Made by a program: the position numbers and the translations under genes
The notes under the pieces: generated by a model
What the model was told of the DNA's origin: nothing
The model's database searches: none
Seen by the model: only the letters and a program-made list of their open reading frames with translations
Shown: positions 30,001 to 37,993 of the stretch, piece by piece
Numbering within the stretch: position 1 is the first letter of the stretch
How the letters are laid out: each line of letters opens with the position of its first letter
NCBI GenBank assembly: GCA_004026145.2
Contig: CP034994.1
Location: 9,817,025-9,881,024 of the forward strand
Length of the DNA stretch: 64,000 bases
Direction of reading: 5' to 3'
Origin: Takifugu bimaculatus
Lineage: Eukaryota; Chordata; Actinopteri; Tetraodontiformes; Tetraodontidae

Positions 30001-32523
30001 GGCTGCTCCCATTCAGGAGAACTGCGGACCGGGCTGGGAGAGGGACGGCAGCAGATGTGGTAAGGCCGCACAACTGGGACGGATCGGTTTAGCCAAAGAA
30101 GGTGTTCGGGTCACATACGCAGCCGTACGGTCAGATGTGGCGGCCGTTTCTAGGTGTTCATGGCAGAAGTAGAACTACATGAAACACCTGACGGATGCAG
30201 ATTTAGATCCATTCATAAACACTTCCAAGAACCAATGTCTGTTTTTCTAAAAAGCAACATTTTGTGTCATTGTGGGTATTTTCTCAGTCAGATGCTCATC
30301 AGGGTCTTATTACCACGGTGAACAGGAGCGCTGTGTGCCGTGTCCACCGGGCACTTTTCAGGAGAAGGAGGGGCAGCTGGCCTGCGACCTCTGCCCTGGC
30401 AGCGACGGCCACGGGCCTGTCGGCGCACGGAATATCTCCTCCTGTGCAGGTATGTAAGCTCGGAACTCCACGTTCTGCGAGGAATTCTGCTCTCTAAAAC
30501 CGCTTCCCACATCCAGGCCAGTGTCCGATGGGGTACTTCTCCAGTGACGGGTTCAAACCGTGCCAGCCATGCCCTCAGGGCGCCTACCAACCAGATCTGG
30601 GGAGGACGCTGTGCTTCCCTTGTGGGGGCGGACTGAGCACCAAACGGGAAGGTGCCAGCTCCTTCCATGACTGTGAGGTCAAAGGTCAGTACGTGTCTAC
30701 TTTAAACAAAGAGGGGAAAAAATCCACTCGGAATATCAAAGATCACGACCTCGTTTATAAAACGGGATCAAAAGGAGGCCTGGATAAGTGGCCTTTAGTT
30801 GTTTACGCAGATGCAGCCGGGCGCGTGTTGCATAATCTCAGAATTCCAAACTAGAAAACTTCCAAAAGCAGAATTAGTTCAGAGACTCGGGTCAGAGGAC
30901 CACAGAGACCCGCAGGACTAGAGCTGCATTTAATATAAGGACTTTAAATCGGGTTATTGTGATTCTAACACCACAGGACAGGGAGCGGACAGGGATTAAA
31001 TGGCTCTGTTTTTCATGCCTGGCTTTAATCCAAATTTACAATTTAGCCACAGTTTAAATTCAGCCCAACCTTGGTTAAATCTAATGATTTAAACAGCTAT
31101 AAACGTTTCTCTTCATTCATTGTTGGGAATCTCAAACTGCATTTTTATACCTGATTGGAACCAATAAAACTCTCCATACCTTCCGCCAGTAGGTGGCAGC
31201 ATGACGCACAAGGACTACATGTTTTTTCGGTTTGATTCCGAAACCTTCTGCAGCAGAAACCCTGTAAACCAGCTTTATTCCTCTCCCCTGCAGTCCAGTG
31301 CTCTCCTGGTCATTACTACAACACCACGGTTCACCGCTGTATCCGCTGCCCCGTAGGCACCTATCAGACAGAGTTCCGACAGAATTACTGCATTTCCTGC
31401 CCCGGCAACACCACCACTGATTTCGATGGTGCCACGAGCGTCTCCCAGTGCAAGAGTGAGTCTGGAAATTACTGTTTTTATTTGGTTTCTAAACCTGGAG
31501 CCGCTGACATGTTTCATTTCATGCGCGCGTGTCTAGACAGGCAATGTGGTGGCGAGATGGGCGAGTTTATGGGTTACATCGAGTCGCCCAACTATCCCGG
31601 CAATTACCCCGCTAACGTGGAGTGCATTTGGAACATCAACCCCCCCAGCAAGCGCAAGATCTTAATCGTGGTGCCGGAGATCTTCCTGCCCTCCGAGGAT
31701 GAGTGTGGAGACGTGCTGGTCATGAGGAAGAACTGTGAGTTTCCCCTCTGCGGGGTTGGAGTTTTACAGGAAATGGGTGTTTTTGACGTTACCCCGCGTG
31801 CGTCCCTGCCAGGGTCGGCCACGTCCATCACCACCTACGAGACCTGTCAGACCTACGAGCGACCCATCGCCTTCACGGCCCGATCCAGACGGCTCTGGAT
31901 CAACTTCAAGTCCAACGAGGTCAACAGCGCCCGAGGCTTCCAGATCCCCTACGTCACCTACGATGGTGTGTGAGCACAGAATCCCTTCATAACCCCAGTA
32001 ACCCCAGTTCCTTTAATGCTACCTGGTTAGCCGTTGAACCTTTGCTCTCTTTGGAAATTTTGTATTTCTAGTTTTAGAAATCAACCCTTTTTTTTTCCCT
32101 TCTCGCCCAATTCCAGAGGATTACGAGCAGCTGGTAGAGGACATCGTTCGAGACGGGAGATTGTATGCGTCAGAAAACCATCAGGAAATCCTGAAGGTTA
32201 GTTTCGCCAATGTCTGGCACTTGCGCAACAAAATCGCAAGAAAAAACCAAGAAATTGTGCTGAAATCAGCCCTCATAGTGCTCACGATGATATCATAGGT
32301 GACTGTTGTTCCAGGGAAAGATAAAATGTGGTCGTGCGTGAAGTTTACACCCTTTTCTTCTTCCTCGCAGGATAAAAAACTGATTAAGACACTGTTCGAC
32401 GTGCTGGCTCACCCACACAACTACTTTAAGTACACCACTCGGGAGTCTAACGAGATGCTTCCCCGCTCCTTCATACGTCTCATAAGCAGCAAAGTGTCGG
32501 CCTTCCTGCGACCTTACAAGTAA
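2912..32523 (+). CDS. scube3: SCUBE3: secreted signal peptide-CUB-EGF-like protein, 5'-partial
   Basis: Secreted, cell-surface-tethered glycoprotein of the SCUBE family, known as a co-receptor or modulator of BMP, TGF-beta, FGF and Hedgehog signalling in skeletal and muscle development. Nineteen exons join in frame: 2912-3046, 12414-12560, 13964-14080, 21313-21429, 22724-22846, 25526-25642, 28657-28779, 28974-29090, 29173-29268, 29372-29488, 29594-29755, 29856-30059, 30288-30449, 30517-30684, 31294-31455, 31537-31734, 31813-31965, 32117-32196, 32371-32523. They encode 883 residues and a stop, the length expected from EGF3 to the end of the roughly 993-residue vertebrate protein. The signal peptide, EGF1 and EGF2 must lie upstream of the window. 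Order: seven EGF modules, spacer, three Cys-rich repeats, CUB, C-terminal tail ending FLRPYK. Recognition as SCUBE3 rather than SCUBE1 or 2 rests on near-identity of EGF7, CUB and tail with remembered SCUBE3. All junctions are phase 1 until the last intron, which is phase 0. Confidence 0.93.
6508..6534. repeat. (CA)13 microsatellite
   Basis: Uninterrupted CA run in the large scube3 intron, preceded by a CT-rich stretch. Confidence 0.95.
9745..9815. mobile_element. Possible SINE-type relic in a scube3 intron
   Basis: Contains CACACAGGGAGAACACGTAG, then GCTAACCGCTGCACCGCTGC, resembling a widely dispersed teleost repeat (GGGAGAACATGCAAACTCC ... CTAACCACTGCACCACCG). Short and diverged. Confidence 0.4.
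12414..12560 (+). CDS. scube3: scube3 exon: EGF4 (non-calcium type)
   Basis: 49 codons, phase 1-1, acceptor cag at 12411-12413 and donor gtaagt at 12561. It carries six cysteines with the SCUBE4-type core CAHICRET and GGIACECRPGF. A short linker rich in E and G precedes the first cysteine. Confidence 0.92.
13964..14080 (+). CDS. scube3: scube3 exon: EGF5
   Basis: 39 codons, phase 1-1, donor gtgagt. Starts TCNYGNGGCQHIC and includes HMKFVLHSDGKTCV. It lacks the DxDEC calcium motif, as expected for this module. Confidence 0.92.
16210..16261. repeat. Compound CA microsatellite
   Basis: Two CA runs separated by AACACTCT, then CACACA after TACG. Confidence 0.9.
17913..17940. repeat. Imperfect GT microsatellite
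   Basis: TG repeat interrupted by GGG and CGCG. Confidence 0.85.
21313..21429 (+). CDS. scube3: scube3 exon: EGF6
   Basis: 39 codons, phase 1-1. Starts TCAVNNGGCDSTC and ends CPVGFTLQPDRKTCK, essentially the SCUBE3 EGF6 pattern. The acceptor is cag at 21310-21312. Confidence 0.92.
22724..22846 (+). CDS. scube3: scube3 exon: calcium-binding EGF7
   Basis: 41 codons, phase 1-1. DIDECRLNNGGCDHVC followed by NTVGSFECSCKKGYKLL gives a full calcium-binding EGF module. It is the best match to SCUBE3 among the EGF exons. Confidence 0.93.
22847..25525 (+). other. scube3: scube3 intron between EGF7 and EGF8
   Basis: No exon seen. Contains a strong CTCF-like motif at 23819-23836 and a C16-17 run ending about 25403. 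Confidence 0.65.
23819..23836 (+). promoter_or_regulatory. CTCF-like motif
   Basis: TGGCCACCAGGGGGCGTT matches the core consensus CCACCAGGGGGCGC closely. Binding is not shown by sequence alone. Confidence 0.55.
25526..25642 (+). CDS. scube3: scube3 exon: calcium-binding EGF8
   Basis: 39 codons, phase 1-1. DIDECSFDRTCDHFC then GSFQCLCHKGYVLYG. The short first loop (SFDRT) is the SCUBE EGF8 signature. Confidence 0.92.
25643..28656 (+). other. scube3: scube3 intron between EGF8 and EGF9
   Basis: 3.0 kb without a supportable exon or RNA gene; several scattered open frames of 80-118 codons lack domain matches. The shorter introns at 12561-13963 and 21430-22723 are likewise empty to my reading. 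Confidence 0.6.
28657..28779 (+). CDS. scube3: scube3 exon: calcium-binding EGF9
   Basis: 41 codons, phase 1-1. DIDECSINRGGCKYGC then GSYECTCPPGFKLHWNRKDC. This is the last EGF module, preceding the spacer region. Confidence 0.92.
28787..28809 (-). promoter_or_regulatory. CTCF-like motif, reverse orientation
   Basis: The minus strand reads GGCCACAGGGGGGCAGTGCT (core), just after the EGF9 exon. Confidence 0.45.
28974..29090 (+). CDS. scube3: scube3 exon: start of spacer region
   Basis: 39 codons, phase 1-1. The product begins ELVKCPPGL and holds LTCNKTGKKESCSLTC, the Cys-containing start of the SCUBE spacer between the EGF array and the Cys-rich repeats. The N in CNKTG is a potential N-glycosylation site. 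Confidence 0.88.
29173..29268 (+). CDS. scube3: scube3 exon: spacer, variable segment
   Basis: 32 codons, phase 1-1, starting ESDNSYSVSCG and rich in Ser and Asn. This is the least conserved exon, placed by phase and by the ESxNxxxVSCG match. N-S-S-S is a potential glycosylation site. Confidence 0.82.
   Translation, partial: SLTTATLSVVASPSSEENLQQGSIRAAASPA
29372..29488 (+). CDS. scube3: scube3 exon: spacer with FKIKNAKC motif
   Basis: 39 codons, phase 1-1. It contains KQTASFKIKNAKCHLHP, strongly matching the SCUBE spacer, and ends LGP before a phase-1 donor. Confidence 0.88.
29594..29755 (+). CDS. scube3: scube3 exon: spacer, basic segment
   Basis: 54 codons, phase 1-1. It includes VTFVNLKCDSSKKAKGRRAR and EVTRITLELEAEVK. 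The KKAKGRRAR stretch is basic and could contribute to cell-surface (heparan sulfate) tethering, which is inference from the family. Confidence 0.9.
29856..30059 (+). CDS. scube3: scube3 exon: end of spacer
   Basis: 68 codons, phase 1-1. CNLSCLRQRMEKQVKTYIK is followed by KKSINQERFLIRVAGLEYEV, a conserved SCUBE helical-looking segment. The intron upstream is only 100 bases. Confidence 0.9.
30288..30449 (+). CDS. scube3: scube3 exon: Cys-rich repeat 1
   Basis: 54 codons, phase 1-1. The pattern CSSGSYYHGEQERCVPCPPG then CDLCPGSDGHG is a tyrosine-protein kinase ephrin A/B receptor-like (GCC2/GCC3) repeat, first of three tandem copies. Confidence 0.9.
30517..30684 (+). CDS. scube3: scube3 exon: Cys-rich repeat 2
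   Basis: 56 codons, phase 1-1, after a 67-base intron. QCPMGYFSSDGFKPCQPCPQ and LCFPCGGGLSTK show the same Cys spacing as repeat 1. Confidence 0.92.
30685..31293 (+). other. scube3: scube3 intron between Cys-rich repeats 2 and 3
   Basis: 609-base intron with no exon. A CTCF-like motif lies at 31183-31202, about 90 bases before the next exon. Confidence 0.65.
31183..31202 (+). promoter_or_regulatory. CTCF-like motif
   Basis: CCGCCAGTAGGTGGCAGCAT, a good fit to CCASYAGRKGGCRS, in a scube3 intron. Confidence 0.5.
31294..31455 (+). CDS. scube3: scube3 exon: Cys-rich repeat 3
   Basis: 54 codons, phase 1-1. QCSPGHYYNTTVHRCIRCPV and SCPGNTTTDFDGATS; two N-x-T sequons are visible. It ends in the split Asn codon that leads to the CUB exon. 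Confidence 0.92.
31537..31734 (+). CDS. scube3: scube3 exon: CUB domain, first half
   Basis: 66 codons, phase 1-1. Starts NRQCGGEMGEF, then YIESPNYPGNYP, the classic CUB opening, and PEIFLPSEDECGDVLVMRKN. Nearly identical to remembered SCUBE3. The acidic E-DECGD segment is a typical CUB calcium-site region. Confidence 0.95.
31813..31965 (+). CDS. scube3: scube3 exon: CUB domain, second half
   Basis: 51 codons, phase 1-1. SITTYETCQTYERPIAFTAR then RLWINFKSNE and ARGFQIPYVTYD complete the CUB. The junction gives N-W-S, keeping an N-glycosylation sequon at the place where the mammalian sequence has N-S-S. Confidence 0.93.
32117..32196 (+). CDS. scube3: scube3 exon: post-CUB linker
   Basis: 80 bases, phase 1 in and phase 0 out. 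EDYEQLVEDIVRDGRLYASE followed by NHQEILK, essentially identical to SCUBE3. Confidence 0.93.
32371..32523 (+). CDS. scube3: scube3 terminal coding exon
   Basis: 51 codons including the TAA stop at 32521-32523. Starts DKKLIKTLFDVLAHPHNYFK and ends SKVSAFLRPYK, the conserved SCUBE C-terminus. Confidence 0.95.
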   Translation, partial: DKKLIKTLFDVLAHPHNYFKYTTRESNEMLPRSFIRLISSKVSAFLRPYK

Positions 32524-34690
32524 AAAGGTCAAACAGCTTCCGAAGCGCCGGGGTCGTGACCTCCCGGCCCCCGCCCCCTCCCCTTACAGACCACATCCTG
32601 CAAATCTCACAGGAATTAAACATACTAGTATGTTTATTCTCTTATTTGTTCCGTAGGCTTTGACATCTTTTTTTTTATATATATATAAAAACTATGCAGA
32701 TCTGAGGAATAATGGAAATCTTTTTTTTTGTTGTTTTTGTCAAGGATCCATGTAGCACAGGTCTGCAATCCCAATCTGAGGCATTAATGGGGATGTAAAG
32801 AATGTGAGTGGGTTTGTTTTCCATCGTGTTGTGCAATGAAACCACAGAGGGAAAAGAGAAACGCCCGTTTCAGACAGGAGCCGTGTTTTTGGCGTGCGCT
32901 CTTTCAGCTTGTATTTGTGCAAACGAGCGGTCTAGATCCCAACCCCTGATGTTACAGCGTTGCGCAACCCAGGCGTCCCGTCGCCGGCGTCCGTGCGCCG
33001 TCCTCGAGGAGGAGCGGCTGCTAAAATTCACACCTTCGTTCGCAGCCTTACCAGATCCGAGCTCTTAGAGCAGTTTAAGGGCGTTGCTGTTAAAACAGTC
33101 CAATGTTCCGTCTGTCCAGACTGTGCCAACCTCTTCTGAACTTCAGACAATTTCTGTTGCTCTTTTATTATTCCCAGCATAGATACAGAAAAGGGGTGGA
33201 TGTGTGGTTCTGGTGGAGAAAATTCTGAGAGCTGCAGAAATGAGATAATGTGATTTTTTTAGTGGAGTGCGTCTCAGAGAGAGAGAGAGAAATGTCTGAG
33301 GGACATTGTTTGCTGCTTCTTTTCTTTAAAAAAAAAAAAAAAGGTCACTTTAATTGTTCAGTCTCATATTGTCTTTCTGATGTAGTCGACTCACTAAATC
33401 TGTAGATTAAAACAAAAAAGAAGCTTCACGTCCAAAATATTTTGGTCAAGGGATAATCTCACATCTCCGTCTCTGAGCTTTGGTCTCCATCAATCTTGTA
33501 AATAATGAAAATAATCCAGACGAGGGTTGAATTCTTTGATCCCAGTTGTTACGCAGGACCCCTCCCCCCCGGAATCTTCATCCCACACATCCAAAGACAC
33601 CCAGTCCCCTCCCTTTTAGTCCCCAGTCGAAGTTCATGATCTGTCCCAGTGAAGACAGCTCTTCCAAAGACCCCCCCACTCAAAAAAAAAAAAAGTTCAT
33701 TTTGTTTAGTGCACTACATTTCCTTTTCCTAGATTACTTCATCCTCCCTTCATAATTTAGTTTATTCTTTCATTTGAAAAAAACTGTCCAAAACAGGGTA
33801 AAATGTCTTGATTTGCATCAGGATCATTCAGATTAAAAAAAGACTAGCTTAGCATCGCTAACATCAACGCAGTCATTTTTAAAGTAGAGTTTAGGTTGAA
33901 AGCAGCCCGATTACACTCAAAGCATCTTATTTTTAGTTCCAAAAGGATCAAACCACCTTTTTCCTCATCCCAGTTGTGGAATAAAGCGAACAAAAACTCC
34001 CTGAACTTTGTCACTTTCATCGTCGCTGCAGTCAGAGTCCTGCAAACTGCATATTCAACCCTCATAACAGCGTCAGTTCCTCTTCTCTAATCTCTGCTAG
34101 AACCTTCGTGGGGGGAACTTTTGTCCCCGTTCATGTAAATATAGAAAAAAAATAAATGATTGTAAACGTAAACTTGGTATTTTTAAGAACCCAAACGTCA
34201 GGATGCAACGAGGGATTTTCTGACCGACGCCGGGTCAAAAACCATGAAGTCACGTTGGTTTGAAATTCCATAGCCGTCTCACTAAGCTACAGATGTTTAC
34301 ATCTGGTCTGTGTGCCGTCGACACCCACAGTGCGATCTTTGTCCAGTACTTCCCTCCAAACAGGCTTCCGTCCTGCAACCCGAGTTTATTTTATTTTTTG
34401 TAATTGTTGCCTTTAACAAGAGTTTGCTATGATGTATCAGAGTTGATGATATTTGCACTTGAATTGTTATTGATCATGTAAAGAAATGTCTGGATTTTGT
34501 ATTTGTCTTTTTAAAATGAATGGAAATGGTGTCTTTCCCCCCCCCTTGTAGCTTGTCTGTTCGTAAAAATGCTCACAGTTTTAGTCTAGAGATGATACAC
34601 ATAACATTATCGACTGTTTAAACAAGAAGTTTGTACTTGTTACTGTCCAAAACACTTATCGAAATAAACATACTGTACTTCAGCCTCACT
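32524..34690 (+). other. scube3: scube3 3' UTR (extent inferred)
   Basis: Non-coding sequence after the scube3 stop. Candidate poly(A) signals AATAAA are visible at 34151-34156 and 34663-34668. Either end is plausible; the distal one gives a UTR of about 2.1 kb reaching within about 150 bases of the stop codon of the opposite-strand gene. Confidence 0.5.
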
Positions 34691-34698
34691 TCAGCCAC

Positions 34699-34765
34699 TT
34701 TAATGTCCGTAATAATGATTTTATACAAATGAAAATAGTGCAGAATCGCAGGTTCCGACTTTAAT
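34699..34765 (-). terminator. Candidate poly(A) signals of the RCA-like gene
   Basis: ATTAAA variants on the minus strand at 34760-34765 and 34699-34704, 50-115 bases after the stop codon. No canonical AATAAA lies nearer than about 34386. Confidence 0.35.
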
Positions 34766-34814
34766 AGACTGTTTGGATCCCTGCAGAGTGTTGGTGAATA
34801 TATGAGCGCGTGGA

Positions 34815-34840
34815 TTAGTTCCTCCTGCGGACGGGCCGTG
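34815..34840 (-). CDS. RCA-like gene exon 11: basic C-terminal tail
   Basis: 26 bases after a strong pyrimidine-rich acceptor (complement of 34841-34852). It adds ARPVRRRN and a TAA stop. Read-through of the CCP7 donor would instead give a longer unrelated tail, so this end is less certain. Confidence 0.6.
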
Positions 34841-37800
34841 CTGAAACAACAAGGTTCGGAGGTCAACAGTGGCGTCAAACTGTACGACTTGTGCCGCAGT
34901 GGCGTTGGCTCACCTCTAGGGGCGCACCGCGGGAGGCCGGGCGACCAGCGGCCGTCGCTCCCGCAGGTGACGACGCGCGGGCCGGTGGAGGCGTAGCCCG
35001 GCTTGCACTCGATAGTGATGCTGTCTCGGTGCTCGTAGGAGGCCCTCGAGGCTCCGCTCCAAAAGCCTCCTTGCACTCTTGGAGGGGGACACGTCACATC
35101 TGAGACAAAGACAGATGCCACTTTTACAGTCGTCCGTGTGGCCTTCACATGGCAGGAGTATAAATAGCTGACAAGCGCTGGAACGTTGGCTCCTGGGACG
35201 CACCATTACACGTGGGAAGAGTGCTCCACGTCCCGTCCTGGGTGCACCAGACCTCCCGTGATCCTATCAGGGTCCCCGTGAGACAGCGATAGTGGACCGT
35301 GCTCCTATACGTGAACGGCGGCTCCTGAGAACCTTGCAGCTCGGCGTTCGCCACTTTCGGAGGCTCGCCACAGTCGATAGCTGGAAGATTAGCAGCATTT
35401 TCACGGTCACAGAAGGGAACTCAAACCTCGTCCGCTGGGGGGGGGGTTGGCTTACCTTCACAGATGGGAACGCGGCCATCCCAACCCTGGGCCATGCAGT
35501 TCCTGGTTGCCTGGCCAACAAGGAGATGCCTGCAGCAGTAAAGTCCCATTAGACAGAGGTGGAATGAAACGATGTGAGCGGCGCCGTTTACTCACCCCTC
35601 ATCACAGACGGCCGTGGCGGTGTCGCCAAACTGGACCCCAGTATAGACGAACTCTCCGTTCGTAATCTCTCCAGCAGAACCACACAACTTTCCTATTATG
35701 GGATGGGAATCAAAGATTTGATAGATTCTTGTCAAAGGTATGTGATAAAAACGACTTCCTTTATTAATTCATTGGCAGTGGGCAGGTGTGGCAGTGTCGC
35801 AAGCGTTTACAAAACCCACAGTATTTATTTATGCCTCACTCCCGGCACAACCAAGATGATTCATCTTTTCTCAGGTTTCGAGCAATGTGATTCAATACTT
35901 CCATCTCCCCATCCAATTATCAAAGAGACTTAGTGAAGGATCAAAGCAGACAGATGAGCCACGGTCAGGTTCTGGCAGTGTCACCAAGTTCATTTGAAAA
36001 TAATTGGCCGCCTGGAAGGTGGCAAAGGTTTGCCATGAATAAAAACATGCTTACGTTCACATCGAAGGTGCAGCGGCGTCCACTTTCCGTCGACGCACTT
36101 GCGATATCGGCTCCCGCCCGCTTGGACGTGTCCCACTTCGCAGGCATAGTGGACGCGGTCACCAGAAGCAAAGCTTTTCATTGTGGTGAATCTGTCGGCA
36201 AGGTCGGCGTTTCTGACGGCTTCTGGGACGCCGCATCGTACTGCGGGTCACATTTGGAAGAGTTTCATTAACCAGAATTAATCAATTTCAGGAAAAAAAG
36301 AAATCAACCTGAAGAAAAGCGAACTCACGGTCTTTATCAGGTAACTGGGTTGGAACGTATGTGCGCAGGCACTGGGGGGGCAGAGGTCCCCACCGGCCGT
36401 CTGGACCACAGGTGATCTGCTGAGCTCCGTCCAGCTGGAAACCTTCGCGGCAGGTGATGTTCACACTGTCGCCCGCTCGGACCACCTCTCCAGACGGGCT
36501 GAGAGAGTTGGCGACCGCAGGGGTGGAACAGGTGGCCTCCCCCTCTGGGGGATCCAAAACACACTTGTTGATTAAGGTTGGTTTTTTGTTTTGTTTTGTT
36601 CTTTTCAAAATCATCCCTGAATAAACTCTTTCCTCCCTTTTATGCTTTTTAGTCATTCCAAAACTTTCAGGCTGACTCGATCACATGTATAATCGGATTA
36701 ATTGGCGTCACGATTGCCGCTCTGGTTGCAAATGACGTCACCGCAAAGATGGCGGCAGCCATATCGCGAATGTTTTAGCCTCAGCTTCTCTTGTCGGTTG
36801 GTTTGTCCTGCTTTGACATTGCAGTGACCGTCGCGCTCCATTAAAATGGTGAAAGATGAAGAAATTAAAAATGACGCAGCGGCGTGCGGGCGGTAACCAG
36901 GGAGTGTTGCGGGTTTTGTTTAATGACGCTCCAATCTGTGACGAATCCTCACCTTCACAGGTTGGAATCTCACCCGTCCAGCCAGAATTCTTGCAGATCA
37001 TGTAGTTGGGTCCTTTCAGGGTGTATCTGTCAGCGTGAGGGGGAGAGGGGTGCTTTAGAAACAGATTCCACCCAGAACGTTCAGATTTGGCCCCACTCAC
37101 CCCTGGTTACATACGGCAAAGACCTTCTCCCCCAGGTATGAATTCCCTTCATACTCGAACTGTCCGTTTGGCAGATCCCCAGCGTTTCCGCAGGATTTCT
37201 CTGGAAAAAATTAGACGGCAGCAGATAGTTTGAGTCCTTTGTCGCAAAGTTGTAAAATTAATCAAAATGACGATCAGAGTTCTCGTTGATTTGTATACGT
37301 CATTAACTCAATATACATTAACATTAAGCACCGATTTTAAATTACTCGTGTCTTGTTTTCTATACCACAATTTCTGCTTGAATTTGATAGTAAACTACAT
37401 TTTTAAAAGGACGTTCAATCTACATGAAGACAGCGTAGGTATAGACGACGGCCGCTAGAGGGCAGCAGACAGCTTATCAGCTTTAAATAAATACTTTTAA
37501 AGTGGAAATTCTTATCCAAACTCTCCTTTAAAAAGATGAAATTGTTCGTCGTTTGTGCCGCATTTACTCACTTTCGCACTTGAGAGTCAATTTAGTCCAT
37601 TTTCCGCGTGAACACTGCACAGCTCGGAACCCTTTGGATGGAGTGAAATCTTCTGCACAGTCATAATAAATCTTCTCTCCTTCATTGAAAATCTTTCTGC
37701 TGCTGTACTTCTTAACCAGGGTGGTGTGCGGGTACTCGGGCGGCGCAGAGCACTTCTTTGGCAATTCAGCTGCTTTTTGTTGTTTTTTTAAAAATAGAAT

Positions 37801-37919
37801 AGCATCAGCTTAAACCCAATAAACAGCCAGAACCTTCCAAAATTGTTTGTTCTCTCCCTCTTACCTGAAGCCAGGTAGGCGAACGATACAATCACAACAT
37901 TCCAGCCGACCGTCCTCAT
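34815..37919 (-). CDS. Secreted seven-CCP (sushi) complement regulator, RCA/C4BPA-like
   Basis: Predicted plasma protein of the regulators-of-complement-activation type, expected to bind C3b/C4b and limit complement. Eleven exons join in frame: 37865-37919, 37572-37769, 37101-37200, 36953-37026, 36329-36544, 36055-36240, 35596-35692, 35456-35529, 35204-35380, 34914-35099, 34815-34840. The product is 462 residues: signal peptide MRTVGWNVVIVSFAYLAS, then seven CCP modules, each with four cysteines and a Trp before the last cysteine, then a short basic tail ARPVRRRN. CCP2 and CCP5 are split at a Gly codon by a phase-2 intron, the split-module pattern of CR1, CD46 and factor H relatives. No transmembrane segment, GPI signal or C4BP-type oligomerisation helix is visible. 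C4BPA-like, CR1-like or a fish-specific soluble regulator are all possible, so no symbol is given. Function is inferred from family and from the neighbouring pfkfb2. Confidence 0.85.
34914..35099 (-). CDS. RCA-like gene exon 10: CCP7
   Basis: 62 codons, phase 1-1. DVTCPPPRVQGGFW, ITIECKPGY, VVTCGSDGRWSPGLPRC. The donor gtgagc at 34913 is good. The frame stays open well beyond it, but splicing to 34840 gives the more compact end. Confidence 0.85.
35204..35380 (-). CDS. RCA-like gene exon 9: CCP6
   Basis: 59 codons, phase 1-1. AIDCGEPPKVANAEL, VHYRCLTG, VWCTQDGTWSTLPTC. Confidence 0.88.
35456..35529 (-). CDS. RCA-like gene exon 8: CCP5, second part
   Basis: 74 bases, exactly the length of the CCP2 second half, phase 2 in and phase 1 out. 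HLLVGQATRNCMAQGW then RVPICEG. Confidence 0.87.
35596..35692 (-). CDS. RCA-like gene exon 7: CCP5, first part
   Basis: 97 bases, phase 1 in and phase 2 out. RKLCGSAGEITNGEFVYTG and TAVCDEG parallel CCP2 first half (CGNAGDLPNGQFEYEG). Confidence 0.87.
36055..36240 (-). CDS. RCA-like gene exon 6: CCP4
   Basis: 62 codons, phase 1-1. LRCGVPEAVRNADL, RVHYACEVGH, YRKCVDGKWTPLHLRC: complete CCP. Confidence 0.87.
36329..36544 (-). CDS. RCA-like gene exon 5: CCP3
   Basis: 72 codons, phase 1-1. CSTPAVANSLS, DSVNITCREGF (with an N-I-T sequon), ITCGPDGRWGPLPPQC, then a 13-residue linker RTYVPTQLPDKD before the next module. Confidence 0.88.
36953..37026 (-). CDS. RCA-like gene exon 4: CCP2, second part
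   Basis: 74 bases, phase 2 in and phase 1 out. YTLKGPNYMICKNSGW and IPTCEG complete CCP2. Confidence 0.88.
37101..37200 (-). CDS. RCA-like gene exon 3: CCP2, first part
   Basis: 100 bases, phase 1 in and phase 2 out. KSCGNAGDLPNGQFEYEG and FAVCNQG, the CR1/CD46-like N-terminal half of a split CCP. Confidence 0.88.
37451..37470 (+). promoter_or_regulatory. CTCF-like motif
   Basis: GCCGCTAGAGGGCAGCAGAC in the intron after CCP1 of the RCA-like gene. Confidence 0.45.
37572..37769 (-). CDS. RCA-like gene exon 2: CCP1
   Basis: 66 codons, phase 1-1. AELPKKCSAPPEYPHTTLV, then IYYDCAEDF, VQCSRGKWTKLTLKCE gives a complete CCP with four Cys and Trp. Confidence 0.88.
37865..37919 (-). CDS. RCA-like gene exon 1: signal peptide
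   Basis: The start codon is the complement of 37917-37919, about 70 bases downstream of a TATA box. It encodes an 18-residue hydrophobic signal sequence and ends phase 1 before gtaa. Confidence 0.85.
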
Positions 37920-37987
37920 GTTTGTGTCTCGTCAACAAGTCCTCCAGGCAGAGTTTAAAGTGGCAGCAGGAGGTTTAGATGAGGCAA

Positions 37988-37993
37988 TTTATA
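37988..37993 (-). promoter_or_regulatory. TATA box of the RCA-like gene
   Basis: TATAAA on the minus strand, about 70 bases upstream of the start codon. About 95 bases further upstream (38081-38095) is an HNF1-like sequence with an ATTAAC half site. TATA plus HNF1-type elements are usual in liver plasma-protein genes; liver expression is inference. Confidence 0.55.

Noticed and set aside
29581..30063. 160-codon plus-strand frame
   Set aside because: A shadow frame crossing two scube3 exons; the true frames are defined by the spliced exons 29594-29755 and 29856-30059.
34618..35148. 176-codon frame reading through the CCP7 donor
   Set aside because: The sequence after the last cysteine loses all CCP character, while a good donor and a strong downstream acceptor give a short tail in the correct phase.
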